Shown here: positions 25,908 to 36,105 of the stretch, in pieces
Numbering within the stretch: the first letter of the stretch is position 1
How the letters are laid out: each line of letters opens with the position of its first letter
Source of the DNA: Pandoraea pulmonicola
Lineage (GTDB): Bacteria > Pseudomonadota > Gammaproteobacteria > Burkholderiales > Burkholderiaceae
Direction: 5' to 3'
NCBI RefSeq assembly: GCF_000815105.2
Contig: NZ_CP010310.2
Span: 2,852,001-2,916,000, forward strand
DNA: 64,000 nt
Notes under the pieces: generated by a model
What the model was told of the DNA's origin: nothing
The model's input: only the letters and a program-made list of their open reading frames with translations
Databases searched by the model: none
Program-made: the position numbers and the translations under genes

Positions 25908-28405
25908 GCTTGCAACTCCTGCCATGCGCAGCGGGTCAGAAGCGCGCCCGGCACCGCGATGCGCTCGACACGGGCGGTGCGCGCATCGACCTCGTAGAGA
26001 TTGGCGTGACTGAAGTTGGCGTCGAGCACGACGCAGCGGCGCAGTGACGCCTGCATCAGGTTGGCACCGGTCCATTGCGCGCTCACCATCTTCGAGCCGC
26101 TGAAATCCGCCCCCCTTGCCACGCAGTGGTGCGCGTCGGTACCGGACAGGTCGCAACCCGCCAGCAACGCCGCGTCCAGGCGCGCGCCACGCAGCGTGCT
26201 GCCGCACAGCACGGCGCCCTCGATTCCGGCACGAACGAGATCCGCTTCGTCGAAGCAGCTCCTCTCCAAGCGGCTGGCACGACCAACGCGCACGCCGGCC
26301 ATCGACGCATGACGGAAATCCAGTGCCTCGCCTTGCACGCCCCATAACGAAGCGCCGCGCAGGTCCGCTTCGGTAAAGCGAGCACCGGACATGGGGCTGT
26401 CCTCCAATATCGCGGCACTCAAGTCCGCCCGGCTCGCATCCATTCCGGCGAGGTCGCTCTCGGTGAACCTGGCGCGGTGACCCCGCGCATCCGTCAGATC
26501 AGCGCCGACCAGCGACGATTTGACGAAAGCGGCGGCCTGGAGCCGTGCACCGCTCAGATCCGCCGCGACAAACCCGCACCGCACGAAGCGCGCGTCTGAC
26601 AGGTCGGCGCTCGCCAAACCTGCACGGTCGCCGGTGCAATGGCTGGCGAGCAGACCGCGCGCGCTGGCACGCCGGGCATCGATGCCGTCCAGTTCGCATT
26701 CGACCAGGCGTGCACCGTCAAGCCTGGCGCCGACCAATTTGGCCCCCGAGAGTTTGCAACGCACGAATTCGCTGCCCGATAAGTCAGCATCGGACAGGTC
26801 CATGTCCGATAGATCCGCGTCTTCCAGGCGCACGCGGGTAACCGTCTCGCCTCGGGTGTGGGCCGCACGCAGGGCCTCGGCGCCAAGGACGCGGTGCGGC
26901 GCAACGAGCGGATCGAGGCCGGGTGAGGTGGCGGCATGCGCACTCGCCACTTTGGCCGCAATCCGCTGTTCCAGGCCTTTGGCGTCGGCCAATTCGGCAG
27001 CGTACTTCTGCGTGAAGGTCGCGGGCAGGACGGCGGCATCAAATGTGCGCGAGGGCATCCCGCCCGTGGCCGAGTGCCGCTCGGCGCTCCTGAACAATCC
27101 GTCCACATCCACGCCGGCGGCTTTGAGCGTTTGCCGGATTTCATCCTCGACGCCACTGGCGAGACGCTTCACTGCACCTTTGATGGCCCCTTCGTTCAAC
27201 GGGGTGGTATCGTCCGGCCCCGGTGCAGGGCGCGCGAGAGGCGGAACCACTGACGGCAGTATTGCCGGCCCTCCCTTTGCCTTGATCTCCTTGACGAGCG
27301 CGTCGTGCGTCGCGCTGATCTCGGCCCATACCGCGTCGGCCTGCGCCGCGGCATTCGAGTCCTGCACGGTCCTCCCTGCGGTTCGCTCCACCTCGGCCTC
27401 ATCGGGTCGCCAGCGCTTCATCAGCATGGCCGTCGTCTCGGCGGGAGCTGCCAGAGACTCGGTATGCACAAACATCTCGGCGACATCCGCATCGACGCTC
27501 TCACCTGTCTCGATCAACGCCCTGTAAAGCACCAGCACGTGCTCGTCGTTGGGGAACAGCCATACGGTATCGAGTTGCAGGGGTGCTTCGCAGACTTGGT
27601 CCGCGTCCGGTTTCAGGTGCCACAGAAGGCGCGGACGCAGGCCCGGCAGTTGCCCCGCGACGGCGTCCTTCTCCGCATGCATACCGCTTACTTCGAAGGT
27701 TTCATCGCCGCGCCAGTACGTGGCGATGCATTGATCCGCGGCGAGCGCATCGAACCACGCCGCATCGGCATCGTCCGGAAATCCGGGAAATCGTGTGCGT
27801 AGCCAGTGCTCGTCCGTGGTGCCAACGAGTCGCTGACGTTCCGGTGCGCCCGCCGGGATGGGCAGGAAGGTTGCTGGCGCGCGGGTGTCCTGCGGGGTGA
27901 GCACTGGTGCGGCAGGCCATTCCACATTGGGAAGCAATACCCCCTCGATTTCCTGGGAATCGGCACAATGCCCTTGCCCGATCGGGTTGGCCGGCCAACC
28001 CTGACCACCGTAGGCGTGCTGCAGATCGACGGGCATCATGTCGAACGGCAGCGGCTCGGTATGGCGCCAGCCCTGTGTCTTCCGTGTCCAGCGGCGCTCG
28101 CCATAGACCCTCAGCGTCTTGCGGAGGTGACCCAGGCGTGCTGTGACGTCAAGCGTCGCGGTTCGAGTGCCGACGGGAGCGTAGGCGTTCCCGGCCACGG
28201 CGAAGGTGCCACGCGTTTTCTTCAGGCCCTCATCGAAGACGCTCTGGCCAAACTGCCTCCGAAGAAACTGCCACGCCCCCTGCTCGTTCATCGCCCTTCC
28301 GTCGGCGCCGATCAGGTACCCCAGCGTGACGCACACATGCGGGCGTCCGTTGAGCGCCATCGTGCTCAGCAATACCAGGGCGTCGGTCGGTTTCGCGATT
28401 CTCAT
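25904..28405 (-). CDS. DUF2169 adaptor fused to pentapeptide repeats
   Basis: The product of 833 residues has an N-terminal DUF2169 domain (about residues 1-330, with AVAGNAYAP, LRVYGERRW, PFDMMPVDLQHAYGG and HLKPDADQ blocks). A helical linker (330-520) follows, then a long pentapeptide-repeat domain (about 530-820). DUF2169 proteins act as adaptors or chaperones that load effectors on T6SS spikes; an Agrobacterium DUF2169 protein is described as needed for a specific effector. Its RBS lies in the last codons of vgrG. The combination in one chain suggests that the repeat part contacts the spike or a cargo. Confidence 0.88.
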   Translation of the reverse strand: MRIAKPTDALVLLSTMALNGRPHVCVTLGYLIGADGRAMNEQGAWQFLRRQFGQSVFDEGLKKTRGTFAVAGNAYAPVGTRTATLDVTARLGHLRKTLRVYGERRWTRKTQGWRHTEPLPFDMMPVDLQHAYGGQGWPANPIGQGHCADSQEIEGVLLPNVEWPAAPVLTPQDTRAPATFLPIPAGAPERQRLVGTTDEHWLRTRFPGFPDDADAAWFDALAADQCIATYWRGDETFEVSGMHAEKDAVAGQLPGLRPRLLWHLKPDADQVCEAPLQLDTVWLFPNDEHVLVLYRALIETGESVDADVAEMFVHTESLAAPAETTAMLMKRWRPDEAEVERTAGRTVQDSNAAAQADAVWAEISATHDALVKEIKAKGGPAILPSVVPPLARPAPGPDDTTPLNEGAIKGAVKRLASGVEDEIRQTLKAAGVDVDGLFRSAERHSATGGMPSRTFDAAVLPATFTQKYAAELADAKGLEQRIAAKVASAHAATSPGLDPLVAPHRVLGAEALRAAHTRGETVTRVRLEDADLSDMDLSDADLSGSEFVRCKLSGAKLVGARLDGARLVECELDGIDARRASARGLLASHCTGDRAGLASADLSDARFVRCGFVAADLSGARLQAAAFVKSSLVGADLTDARGHRARFTESDLAGMDASRADLSAAILEDSPMSGARFTEADLRGASLWGVQGEALDFRHASMAGVRVGRASRLERSCFDEADLVRAGIEGAVLCGSTLRGARLDAALLAGCDLSGTDAHHCVARGADFSGSKMVSAQWTGANLMQASLRRCVVLDANFSHANLYEVDARTARVERIAVPGALLTRCAWQELQA

Positions 28406-28409
28406 GGCG

Positions 28410-30602
28410 TCATCCCAGATGGATTGTCTGGCCGTCGATCGACACGGACGGCGCGCTGACGTCGACCTTCTGGCCCGAGAGCTTCAGCGTTTGTGCGTCG
28501 ACTTTATAGGTCACGGCCTCGAGGGACGAATCAACATACTTTTTCTTGTCCTTTACGCCCACTTCCTCCTTGTCGGCCGAGACTTGTTTCGTTTTCGCGG
28601 CGGTTTCCTGCTTGTCCTGAAAGACCTTCTTCGTGACGGATTGCTTCATCTCGAGAACGCTTTGCAGCGCAACGTCAATCTTGCCTCCGGCGACCAGACT
28701 GTTCTGCTGACCCAACGTCGTCGTCGTTGTCATTCCCATGTTCAACGTGGTGGTTATTCCCTCGTAGACGTCCGTCGTGGCAACTGCGTGGTTCCTCACG
28801 ATGACGCCTGCCTCCGCGGTCGCCTTGAAGAACTGGTCGCCCGAGCTTTGCGAACCTGGGGAATTGCCCTGAGCGGGATTCGGCGAAGAGGGGGACGCGG
28901 GAAAGGCTGGCGTGCCGACTATTTTTTCCGAATAGGCGCCGTGCACGACGCGCATCGACGAAGCTGAACCCATCTCGATATGCGCATCCGAGGTCATTTC
29001 CAGGCCGGGCTGCTCCGCTTGCCCCAGCTTGACGCTGGTGTTGGCGACCGGCGTTGCCAAATGGATGCATTGATCGCCGCGCTTGTCATCCAGCACGAAC
29101 TGATTTCCGCCCGCCGTGCGCAGCACGTTTTGCTTGGCGTTCTGCTCCAGCACGACATTGGGGTTTTCCGAATTGGCGACTGCGCCGGCGATGTATGGCC
29201 GGTCGGGATCGCCGTTCAGGAATGCCACGATGACCTCGGTGCCCTTGAGCAGCGGCAAGTGCATGCCGTGATGCGCCCCCGCGTAGGGCGACATCAACCG
29301 CAGCCAGGCCGACGAGCGCATGGTTGCCTTGTCGGTGCGCTGAAAGGGGAACCGCACCTTGTAGCACCCGTGCTCGTTCAACTGCGCGTAAGGTTCGTCG
29401 CCCTCGGCGTCGATGATCGCGCTGACGGTCTGGGGCATGATGGGGTTGCGGATTTCCGGTTCGGGGCGGAATTGCACTTCGTCCGGCAAGGCGACGAACT
29501 CGTTGCGATAGTCCTCCAGCACCGTGTCGGTCCCGTCCGGACCCCGCACCGCCCGCTCGCGTCGGCGCCCGGGGACCAGTTGTCCACCCTCGTGGCGCAG
29601 CCCGATCAATTGATAGTCGGAATTGAAATCCGCGCGAGGATGGTCGGCAAGACGCACTTTCGTTCCCGCCGAGAGCATCGGTACGTGACTCAGTCCGCGA
29701 TACTCCCGCGCCCGGCATCCAGATGCCTGCGCACGCAACCGTCCCAGGCGGCGGCCGACTTCTTCAGTGTCGAAATGTTCGCCGTATAGGTCGTGCTCAC
29801 CGGATTTCCCACCCTCCACCTGCGCCTCGATGCGCAGGTCCAGGCCCGCGTGGGAGCCGGCGAAATCAAGCAGCACAACCTTGCCGGGCACCGGTCGGAC
29901 CTCCGCCGAAAAGCGCTCCACGGCCGCGTCCACGGGCCTTCCCCGGCGCGTGGATGCGGGCCGGTAGGACAGCGCAATCGCGTCACCTGCCTGATATGAC
30001 CGATCACCGCAGAACACCACCGCTTCGCAATCCTCGAGTTGCTCGAAGTAGTAGTAGATCCCTTGTCGCGCCAGTTGGCGCGTCAGGAAATCGAGGCAAT
30101 TCTCGTCGAACTGGCAGACGAAATTGGCCTTCGTGGCGGCGATGTCCGGTCCCGACATGCCAATGCGAAAGTCGTAGCGTTTGTCCCCCGGCCCTCCTTC
30201 GATGCCCAGCTCTCCCAGGCGCATGACCTTGCGCACAATTTCCGGTAGCGTCTGGTCGAGGTACACATCCGAAAAACGATAGTCGGCCAGCCCCGCCAGC
30301 CTGGGCATCAACACGACTCGGTAGCAGGCCCATTCGGCGTCGTTGTCGAGCTGGCAAGCTTCGCGCACCGTACCGTGAAAATGGCGCGTCATGCCGTTTT
30401 CCAGCTTGATGCGAAAACGCCCTTGCGCGCCTAGCAGTGCCGTCAGATCACATGTGTTGTCGCGTGCCAGCAAAGTCAGCTCGAGACGATAGGGATGCGA
30501 AATCTTCTCCTCGCCGCTCCAGCGCAAAACGAAGAAGGTGTCTGGGGCGAAGTTCTTGCACTCGAACGTGAACAAGCTGGTGGTCGGGTTTGCCTCGGCC
30601 AT
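28410..30602 (-). CDS. vgrG: VgrG (TssI), T6SS spike protein
   Basis: The product of 730 residues has the gp27/gp5-like fold of VgrG: HPYRLELTLLARDN and FHGTVREA near the start, the phage-baseplate-like middle (DFLTRQLARQGIYYYFEQ, LSHVPMLSAGTKVRL), the OB-fold/gp5 region (YAQLNEHGCYKVRFPFQ, LKGTEVIVAFLNGDPDRPYI) and a beta-helical needle. The C-terminal needle extension is Lys/Gln-rich and ends with a repeat-like SGQKVDVSAPSVSIDG stretch; no enzymatic domain is seen, so it is probably a structural spike. AGGAGGGG precedes the ATG. It lies two bases after clpV. Confidence 0.95.
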   Translation of the reverse strand: MAEANPTTSLFTFECKNFAPDTFFVLRWSGEEKISHPYRLELTLLARDNTCDLTALLGAQGRFRIKLENGMTRHFHGTVREACQLDNDAEWACYRVVLMPRLAGLADYRFSDVYLDQTLPEIVRKVMRLGELGIEGGPGDKRYDFRIGMSGPDIAATKANFVCQFDENCLDFLTRQLARQGIYYYFEQLEDCEAVVFCGDRSYQAGDAIALSYRPASTRRGRPVDAAVERFSAEVRPVPGKVVLLDFAGSHAGLDLRIEAQVEGGKSGEHDLYGEHFDTEEVGRRLGRLRAQASGCRAREYRGLSHVPMLSAGTKVRLADHPRADFNSDYQLIGLRHEGGQLVPGRRRERAVRGPDGTDTVLEDYRNEFVALPDEVQFRPEPEIRNPIMPQTVSAIIDAEGDEPYAQLNEHGCYKVRFPFQRTDKATMRSSAWLRLMSPYAGAHHGMHLPLLKGTEVIVAFLNGDPDRPYIAGAVANSENPNVVLEQNAKQNVLRTAGGNQFVLDDKRGDQCIHLATPVANTSVKLGQAEQPGLEMTSDAHIEMGSASSMRVVHGAYSEKIVGTPAFPASPSSPNPAQGNSPGSQSSGDQFFKATAEAGVIVRNHAVATTDVYEGITTTLNMGMTTTTTLGQQNSLVAGGKIDVALQSVLEMKQSVTKKVFQDKQETAAKTKQVSADKEEVGVKDKKKYVDSSLEAVTYKVDAQTLKLSGQKVDVSAPSVSIDGQTIHLG

Positions 30603-30604
30603 GG

Positions 30605-33316
30605 TTATGCCCCTCCTCCTTGAATGGCGCCGCGCGCGGGAGATGCCTCGGGCTGTATCACGGCCGGCCCGCTTTCGTCCGCGCTGATGGACCATCTGCC
30701 CTGATCGTCAATGCCGATCCGTAACTTCGATACGTCGCGGCCGGCGGATGTGGCCTCGAGCAGGAGGTCGGACATCCGCGGCAATATGTGTTTTCGCAGG
30801 AGAAAATCGACGTTGCGCGCGCCCGTTTCCGCTCGGGTGCAACGCTCGGCGATTGCTTCGATGACGTCGTCGTCAATCTGCAGGGGGACGCCGTGCGATG
30901 CCAGCAACTGCGAGGTCAGTCTGGCGAGCTTGAGGCGCACAACGCCGAGCATCGCGTCGTGCGTCAGCACCCCGTACGGAACGACCGTCATGCGCGCCAG
31001 CAGGGCCGGCTTGAAATGCCGCTCGAGGATCGGCCGGATTCGTTCTGCGATGGCCTCGGCCGTCGGCTGTCCTGCGTCGGCCTGGGTCAGTGCGGCGACG
31101 ATTTCTTCGCTGCCGAGATTACTGGTCAGAATCACCACGGTATCGCTGAACTTGACCTCGCGTCCCTCGCCGTCGGCGAGCGCGCCTTTGTCGAACACCT
31201 GATAGAACAGGTTGACGACATCCAGATGTGCCTTCTCCACCTCGTCCAACAGCACTACCGAGTAGGGGCGACGCCGTACCGCTTCGGTCAGCACGCCGCC
31301 CTCGCCATAGCCGACGTAGCCCGGCGGCGAGCCGACCAGGCGGCTCACCGTGTGGCGCTCCTGGAATTCGCTCATGTTGATGGTGATCAGGGCCTGTTCG
31401 CCCCCGAACAGTTGCTCGGCCAGGGCGATAGCCGTCTCGGTCTTACCCGTGCCGCTGGGGCCCACCAGCAGAAAAACCCCTAGCGGATGCGTGGGGTCTT
31501 TCAGGCCCGAGGTCGCCGATTTGAGCATGTCGGCGATGACATCCAGCCCCGCGTCCTGCCCTCGAATACGGTCCTTGAGCGTGTCCGCGAGCCCCAGCAT
31601 GGCAGCGGCGCCGTCACGCTTCAGTCTGCCCAGGGGGATGCCGGTCCAGTCCGACACTACGCGTGCCACGACCTCCGGCGTCACCTCGGTAAACAGCAGC
31701 GGGGCATCTCCCTGGCATCGCTCGAGCGCGGATTGCGCCGCCGCCAACTCGGTCAGCAAGTCCGGTTCGCAAGCCGTGGCAGTCGCCTCGGCGACGCGTG
31801 CCCGCAGATCGAACACCGGCTGCGCTACGGCTCTCTCGAGCGCCCAGCGCGCATGCAGCCGGTTCAATTCCTCGGTCTTTTGCGCCTCGCACACCTGGAT
31901 TTCGGCGAGGCGTGCGGTATGTGTGTCTTGACCGTACTTTGCGTCGCGCTCCAGCGCGGTGCGCTCGCGTCTTATGCCTGCCAGCGCCCGCTCGGTCGAT
32001 TCGATGGCATAAGGCTTGACGTCCAGCCCGATCTTGACGCGGGCCGCAGCCATATCGATCAGATCCACCGCCTTGTCCGGCAAGTGCCGGCCCGTGATGT
32101 AGCGGCTCGACAGTTCGGCTGCGGCCACCAGAGCGTCGTCGCGTATCGCTACGCCGTGCTCGGCTTCGTAGCTGTCTTTCAGGCCTCTCAGGATTTGCAT
32201 GGTCACCGGGACATCCGGTTCATCTAGCCTGACGAGTTGGAAGCGCCGGGCAAGGGCCGGGTCCTTCTCGAAGTACTTCTTGTATTCGGCCCAGGTGGTC
32301 GCGGCGATCGTCCGCAGTTCGCCGCGCGCGAGGGCCGGCTTGAGCAGGTTGGCTGCATCGCTGCCACCTGCCGGGCCGCCCGCGCCGATCAGCATGTGGG
32401 CCTCATCGATGAATAGAATGCTCGGCGTGGCCGACGTCTTGAGCTCGTCGATCACACCGCGCAGCCGGTTCTCGAACTCACCCTTGATGCTCGCTCCCGC
32501 TTCCAGTAGGCCGAGATCGAGCGCCAGCACGCGCACGTCGGCAAGAAACGCGGGGACGTCGCCTTGCGCTATACGCAAGGCCAGCGCCTCGACCACGGCG
32601 GTTTTGCCGACGCCGGGATCGCCCACGCAGATCGGATTGTTCTTACGTCGGCGCGCCAGGATGTCGATAATCTGCCGGATTTCAGCGTCGCGTCCGAAGA
32701 CAGGATCGATTTTTCCCGCGCGGGCGCTGGCAGTGAAGTCCTGGCAAAAGCGCGCGACGGGCGAGTCGTCCGGGGCACCGCCCGTGGTCCCACCGACGAG
32801 CGGTGCGACATGCTCGTTTGGCTCCGCATCAGGGAGTTCTTCGTTGGATCGCTCGGTAAGGGCGGCAAAATCAGCGCTTGCTGCGTCGGCATGTATCGCG
32901 CGCAACAGGCCGTCGTAAGCCGAGCCGGCGATGTAATCGCGGGCGTGCGAGCGCAGCGCGATCAATAGCGCACCGCCGCGGATGTGAGTCTGGCCCAGCG
33001 TGATCGAAGCCGCGAGCCAAGCGTCTTGCAGCCAATCGGCGAGCCGTGGCGAAAACACGGGCCGCGTTGCGCTACCATTCTTCAATTTGGCGAGTTGCGC
33101 CTCGAGCGCAGCGGCAAGGCGCGCGGTGTCGATCCCGAAATGCGCAAGCATCAACGGGACGTCGCTGCGCGGGTCATCCAGCAGCTTGAGCAGAAAGTGC
33201 TCGATGGCAATCTCGTAATGACCACGTGTCAGGCATAGACCTGCGGCGTCCTCCAGTGCCCGGCGGGTATAGGGATTGAGTCGCGCGAAGAGCGGCTTGA
33301 GTTCAACTTGCAACAT
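30605..33316 (-). CDS. clpV: ClpV (TssH), sheath-recycling AAA+ ATPase
   Basis: The product of 903 residues unfolds the contracted TssB-TssC sheath. It has a Clp N-terminal domain (1-150), a first ATPase module with Walker A GDPGVGKT (residues 232-239) and Walker B LFIDEAHML, a coiled-coil middle region, and a second module with Walker A GPSGTGKT and the GYVGYGEGG loop. The C-terminal ClpB small domain closes the protein. The start MLQVELKPLFARLNPYTRRALE is typical and follows GGAG; it overlaps the tssG end by 14 bases. Confidence 0.96.
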   Translation of the reverse strand: MLQVELKPLFARLNPYTRRALEDAAGLCLTRGHYEIAIEHFLLKLLDDPRSDVPLMLAHFGIDTARLAAALEAQLAKLKNGSATRPVFSPRLADWLQDAWLAASITLGQTHIRGGALLIALRSHARDYIAGSAYDGLLRAIHADAASADFAALTERSNEELPDAEPNEHVAPLVGGTTGGAPDDSPVARFCQDFTASARAGKIDPVFGRDAEIRQIIDILARRRKNNPICVGDPGVGKTAVVEALALRIAQGDVPAFLADVRVLALDLGLLEAGASIKGEFENRLRGVIDELKTSATPSILFIDEAHMLIGAGGPAGGSDAANLLKPALARGELRTIAATTWAEYKKYFEKDPALARRFQLVRLDEPDVPVTMQILRGLKDSYEAEHGVAIRDDALVAAAELSSRYITGRHLPDKAVDLIDMAAARVKIGLDVKPYAIESTERALAGIRRERTALERDAKYGQDTHTARLAEIQVCEAQKTEELNRLHARWALERAVAQPVFDLRARVAEATATACEPDLLTELAAAQSALERCQGDAPLLFTEVTPEVVARVVSDWTGIPLGRLKRDGAAAMLGLADTLKDRIRGQDAGLDVIADMLKSATSGLKDPTHPLGVFLLVGPSGTGKTETAIALAEQLFGGEQALITINMSEFQERHTVSRLVGSPPGYVGYGEGGVLTEAVRRRPYSVVLLDEVEKAHLDVVNLFYQVFDKGALADGEGREVKFSDTVVILTSNLGSEEIVAALTQADAGQPTAEAIAERIRPILERHFKPALLARMTVVPYGVLTHDAMLGVVRLKLARLTSQLLASHGVPLQIDDDVIEAIAERCTRAETGARNVDFLLRKHILPRMSDLLLEATSAGRDVSKLRIGIDDQGRWSISADESGPAVIQPEASPARGAIQGGGA

Positions 33317-34376
33317 GGATGTCTCCAAGTGCCGTGCATGGTTCGCTTTCGCCCAGCGGCAGGGCGAACCTGGCGATGAATTCGCCCTCGTCCTGCATCT
33401 GCCCTGACAGCCAGGTATCGAGCCCCAGACGTCCCCAACGTCGCCCGCCCAGCGTGGCCGGTTCGCACTCCGCAGGGTCAAGCAGTACCGCCAACTCGCA
33501 GTGGATCGGGTCGTGCAGGTACAGCGAAATGTCGCGGCCCAGCATGGCGTAGTCCTCGCCGCCGGGCAGCAGCTTCTCGAAACTGCGCGCGCGAACCGGG
33601 CCGATACGAATCTCGGTCGTGCCGTTGCAATGGGTGGCTTCCTGCCCTATCAGCGTCTCGCCGATGCAAGCGCTTGGCTGTCCGAGTGCGCAGCGGTTTT
33701 CCAACGGCACGGGTACGCGCCGGGTCACGCACGGCGTGACGCTCACGGGCGTTTCGCGCAACAGTCCCCGGACCAGGGTTTCCAGGCCCAGCGCGGAGCG
33801 CGGAAACTGGCTGAACAGGCCTGCAAAATGCAGCAGCCTCGGATTGGCCGGCGCCGCCGTCTCGTCACGCATCTGACCGATGAGCGCGTATAGGTAGTCG
33901 CCGTCGCGAGTTCCGTCCCGCTCGGCACAGGCGATCCATATCCGGTACTTTTCCCATGCGGAAAACAACATCGGATAGATCGCCGCGTGCAACACGTCGA
34001 GAAAGTCGCGCGTGGTCGTGCGCCCGTTGCGCCTTTCATCGATGAGGTCTTCCGTGTAGAACGTGGGCAGCGGCGAGGACACGCCGTACAGACCGAAGAA
34101 GTTCGCGACGACGCGCCAGATGTCATCGGAAGGGTCGTGTGCGATATGCTCGACGTCTTCGCTCGGGAAGGCGAGGCTGAGGTTGGGCTGCACACGCACG
34201 CTCGCGCGGAAGGCGTCGTCGTCCGCATATGCCGCACGCATCAGGCGCAGGGCCTGGAAGAAGGTCAAGGGCGCTCGATGCGAGCCCTCGCCCATGATGA
34301 ACGAGCGCAGTGCTTCCTGTGCCGATGCCGGTGCGCCGCTTAGAGCAGGCGTTGCCGGCCGATCTTCGGTGGCCAT
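33303..34376 (-). CDS. tssG: TssG (ImpH/VasB), T6SS baseplate protein
   Basis: The product of 357 residues is a baseplate wedge component that works with TssE, TssF and TssK. Typical blocks are FFQALRLMRAAY near the start, VANFFGLYGVSSPLPTFYTEDL and the C-terminal GGRRWGRLGLDTWLSGQ. GGGGAG stands before the ATG. The gene overlaps the end of tssF by 37 bases and the clpV start by 14 bases. Confidence 0.95.
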   Translation of the reverse strand: MATEDRPATPALSGAPASAQEALRSFIMGEGSHRAPLTFFQALRLMRAAYADDDAFRASVRVQPNLSLAFPSEDVEHIAHDPSDDIWRVVANFFGLYGVSSPLPTFYTEDLIDERRNGRTTTRDFLDVLHAAIYPMLFSAWEKYRIWIACAERDGTRDGDYLYALIGQMRDETAAPANPRLLHFAGLFSQFPRSALGLETLVRGLLRETPVSVTPCVTRRVPVPLENRCALGQPSACIGETLIGQEATHCNGTTEIRIGPVRARSFEKLLPGGEDYAMLGRDISLYLHDPIHCELAVLLDPAECEPATLGGRRWGRLGLDTWLSGQMQDEGEFIARFALPLGESEPCTALGDIHVAS

Positions 34377-36064
34377 TGCAGAATCTCCCCAGAAACGGAA
34401 TCGCGCAACGTCAGCGCCGAGAATGTATTCAGGCTCGTGATGCCCGCGAAGAACTCGTCGAGTACGGCGCCGAACAGAAACAGGTCGCCGAGATTGACGA
34501 ATTGATCGCCACGGCAGGTGAGTTCGAGGTGATTGCCTTCCACGGCCGAGCCGCGCAAAAAACGCCGCTCGTGATGCGACTCGAACTTCTCAATGGCGTT
34601 GATGCGCTGGACCAGCGCCTGGTCGCCCTGGGTGGGACACCCCTCCGGCAGATGCAGTGTGAGCAGGCTGCACAATTGATCACGATTCGCGAGACGCGCG
34701 TGGTTCGCGCTCAGGAGCGACAACATCCGCCACAGCAGGCGCTCGCCCATCAGGGGCTGCCGATACGACGTGACCCCCCGGATGTTGCCGAACGACATGC
34801 GTGCCGGCGTCGTGTCGGCGTTTTGCGAGATATCCCCCAGACGCAGACCTTCGGGCAATTTCCCCTGGGTGCATGTCAGTCGCAACGACAAGGTCTGCGG
34901 CGTGACGTCCGGCACCTCGCCGCGCGCATACGGAATCCCGACGTAATGGTCATAGCCTTCGCCCAGCACCGAGGGCGCGATGCGGACGTGGTAGAGGCGC
35001 CGGTCCGCCTCGAACGCACCGAATGGCTGATAAGGCACCTCACCCGTGTGGGCGGCATGCGCCGTGACCGATTTGACGCGATAGATCTGCTCGCCCTGTC
35101 GCCCTGGCTGCCGTGAAAGCCGGATGGGGTACTCGGCTTGGCGGTGGTCCAGCGAAATCGGATGCGCATCGTCTTCGAACATATTGACGACCGGGGTGGC
35201 ATTGAGTGCCAGGCTGGCGAGGTGCACTTCCGGCGTCCAGGCCGGTAGCGAGTCGAACATGAAACGCAGGGTGAAGCGCCCCGAGCGGCCTCGCTCACGC
35301 CAGCGATCCAGGCCGCGCACGTCGACGAAAAGGAATTTGTCGTGAAAAGCGAAGTACTCGCGCAGCAGGTTATACGCGGGCTGCACATTGTCCTCGTTCG
35401 GCAACAGCGGCAGGTCGGGACGGAGTCCCGCCAGTTCGACGGCAGACGGTGGCAGCACGGTGACCGGCCCGTCGGGGGCCCCGACCCGGATCTCACGCAC
35501 GTGGCGAGAGAGCAGCAGCAGCAGGCGTGTGGCTTCGGAAAATCCGTCCGCGAGGTAAAAACGCAGGCGATCGGCCCGCCAGGCGCTCACGTCATCGCCA
35601 TCGAAGGACAGCTCCAGCAGCAGAGATTGTCGAGCGACGTCGTCGCGGTCCCAGCGAACCGAGTGCAGTGTGACCGGTTCGACCGACACCGGAAAAACCG
35701 TGCGAAAAATGGCGCGCACGTCGTCGATCGGCACCGAGGCCACCTCCACGCCGGCCGGGATCTGGACCGTCTCGGCGAGGGGGACTTTAGGCGTGAACTT
35801 CAGCACCGACATGCAGGGCATCGGCCGAAGATATTGCGGGAACAGCAGATGGGCCAGCTCCTGGATGAACTCCGGGAATTCATCGTCGAGCCGTTGGTGC
35901 ACCATCCCCGTCAGAAATGCCGTCCCTTCGAGCAGACGCTCGACGTCCGGGTCGGGCGCCACGCCGCCGCTCAGAAGCGGCGCCAGCGCCGGGTTGCGCG
36001 CGGCAAACTCGGCGGCCAGGCTGCGCAAATGAGTCAGCTCCCGCTCATAGTAGGCGTTAAACAT
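34340..36064 (-). CDS. tssF: TssF (ImpG/VasA), T6SS baseplate protein
   Basis: The product of 574 residues begins MFNAYYERELTHLRSLAAEFAARNPALAP, the conserved TssF start, and continues with LLEGTAFLTGMVHQRLDDEFPEF. TssF forms the wedge with TssG around the spike. The C-terminal block FVNLGDLFLFGAVLDEFFAGITSLNTFS is also typical. AAGGA precedes the ATG. Length agrees with the family. Confidence 0.95.
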   Translation of the reverse strand: MFNAYYERELTHLRSLAAEFAARNPALAPLLSGGVAPDPDVERLLEGTAFLTGMVHQRLDDEFPEFIQELAHLLFPQYLRPMPCMSVLKFTPKVPLAETVQIPAGVEVASVPIDDVRAIFRTVFPVSVEPVTLHSVRWDRDDVARQSLLLELSFDGDDVSAWRADRLRFYLADGFSEATRLLLLLSRHVREIRVGAPDGPVTVLPPSAVELAGLRPDLPLLPNEDNVQPAYNLLREYFAFHDKFLFVDVRGLDRWRERGRSGRFTLRFMFDSLPAWTPEVHLASLALNATPVVNMFEDDAHPISLDHRQAEYPIRLSRQPGRQGEQIYRVKSVTAHAAHTGEVPYQPFGAFEADRRLYHVRIAPSVLGEGYDHYVGIPYARGEVPDVTPQTLSLRLTCTQGKLPEGLRLGDISQNADTTPARMSFGNIRGVTSYRQPLMGERLLWRMLSLLSANHARLANRDQLCSLLTLHLPEGCPTQGDQALVQRINAIEKFESHHERRFLRGSAVEGNHLELTCRGDQFVNLGDLFLFGAVLDEFFAGITSLNTFSALTLRDSVSGEILQWPPKIGRQRLL

Positions 36065-36105
36065 GGCAAGTCCTTACAGTGGGCGCTCGGTTCCCTTCGA
36101 TCCCT

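Noticed and set aside
22201..33238. Many antisense frames over tssK, VgrG, DUF2169 and clpV
   Set aside because: Shadows of firmly identified T6SS genes.
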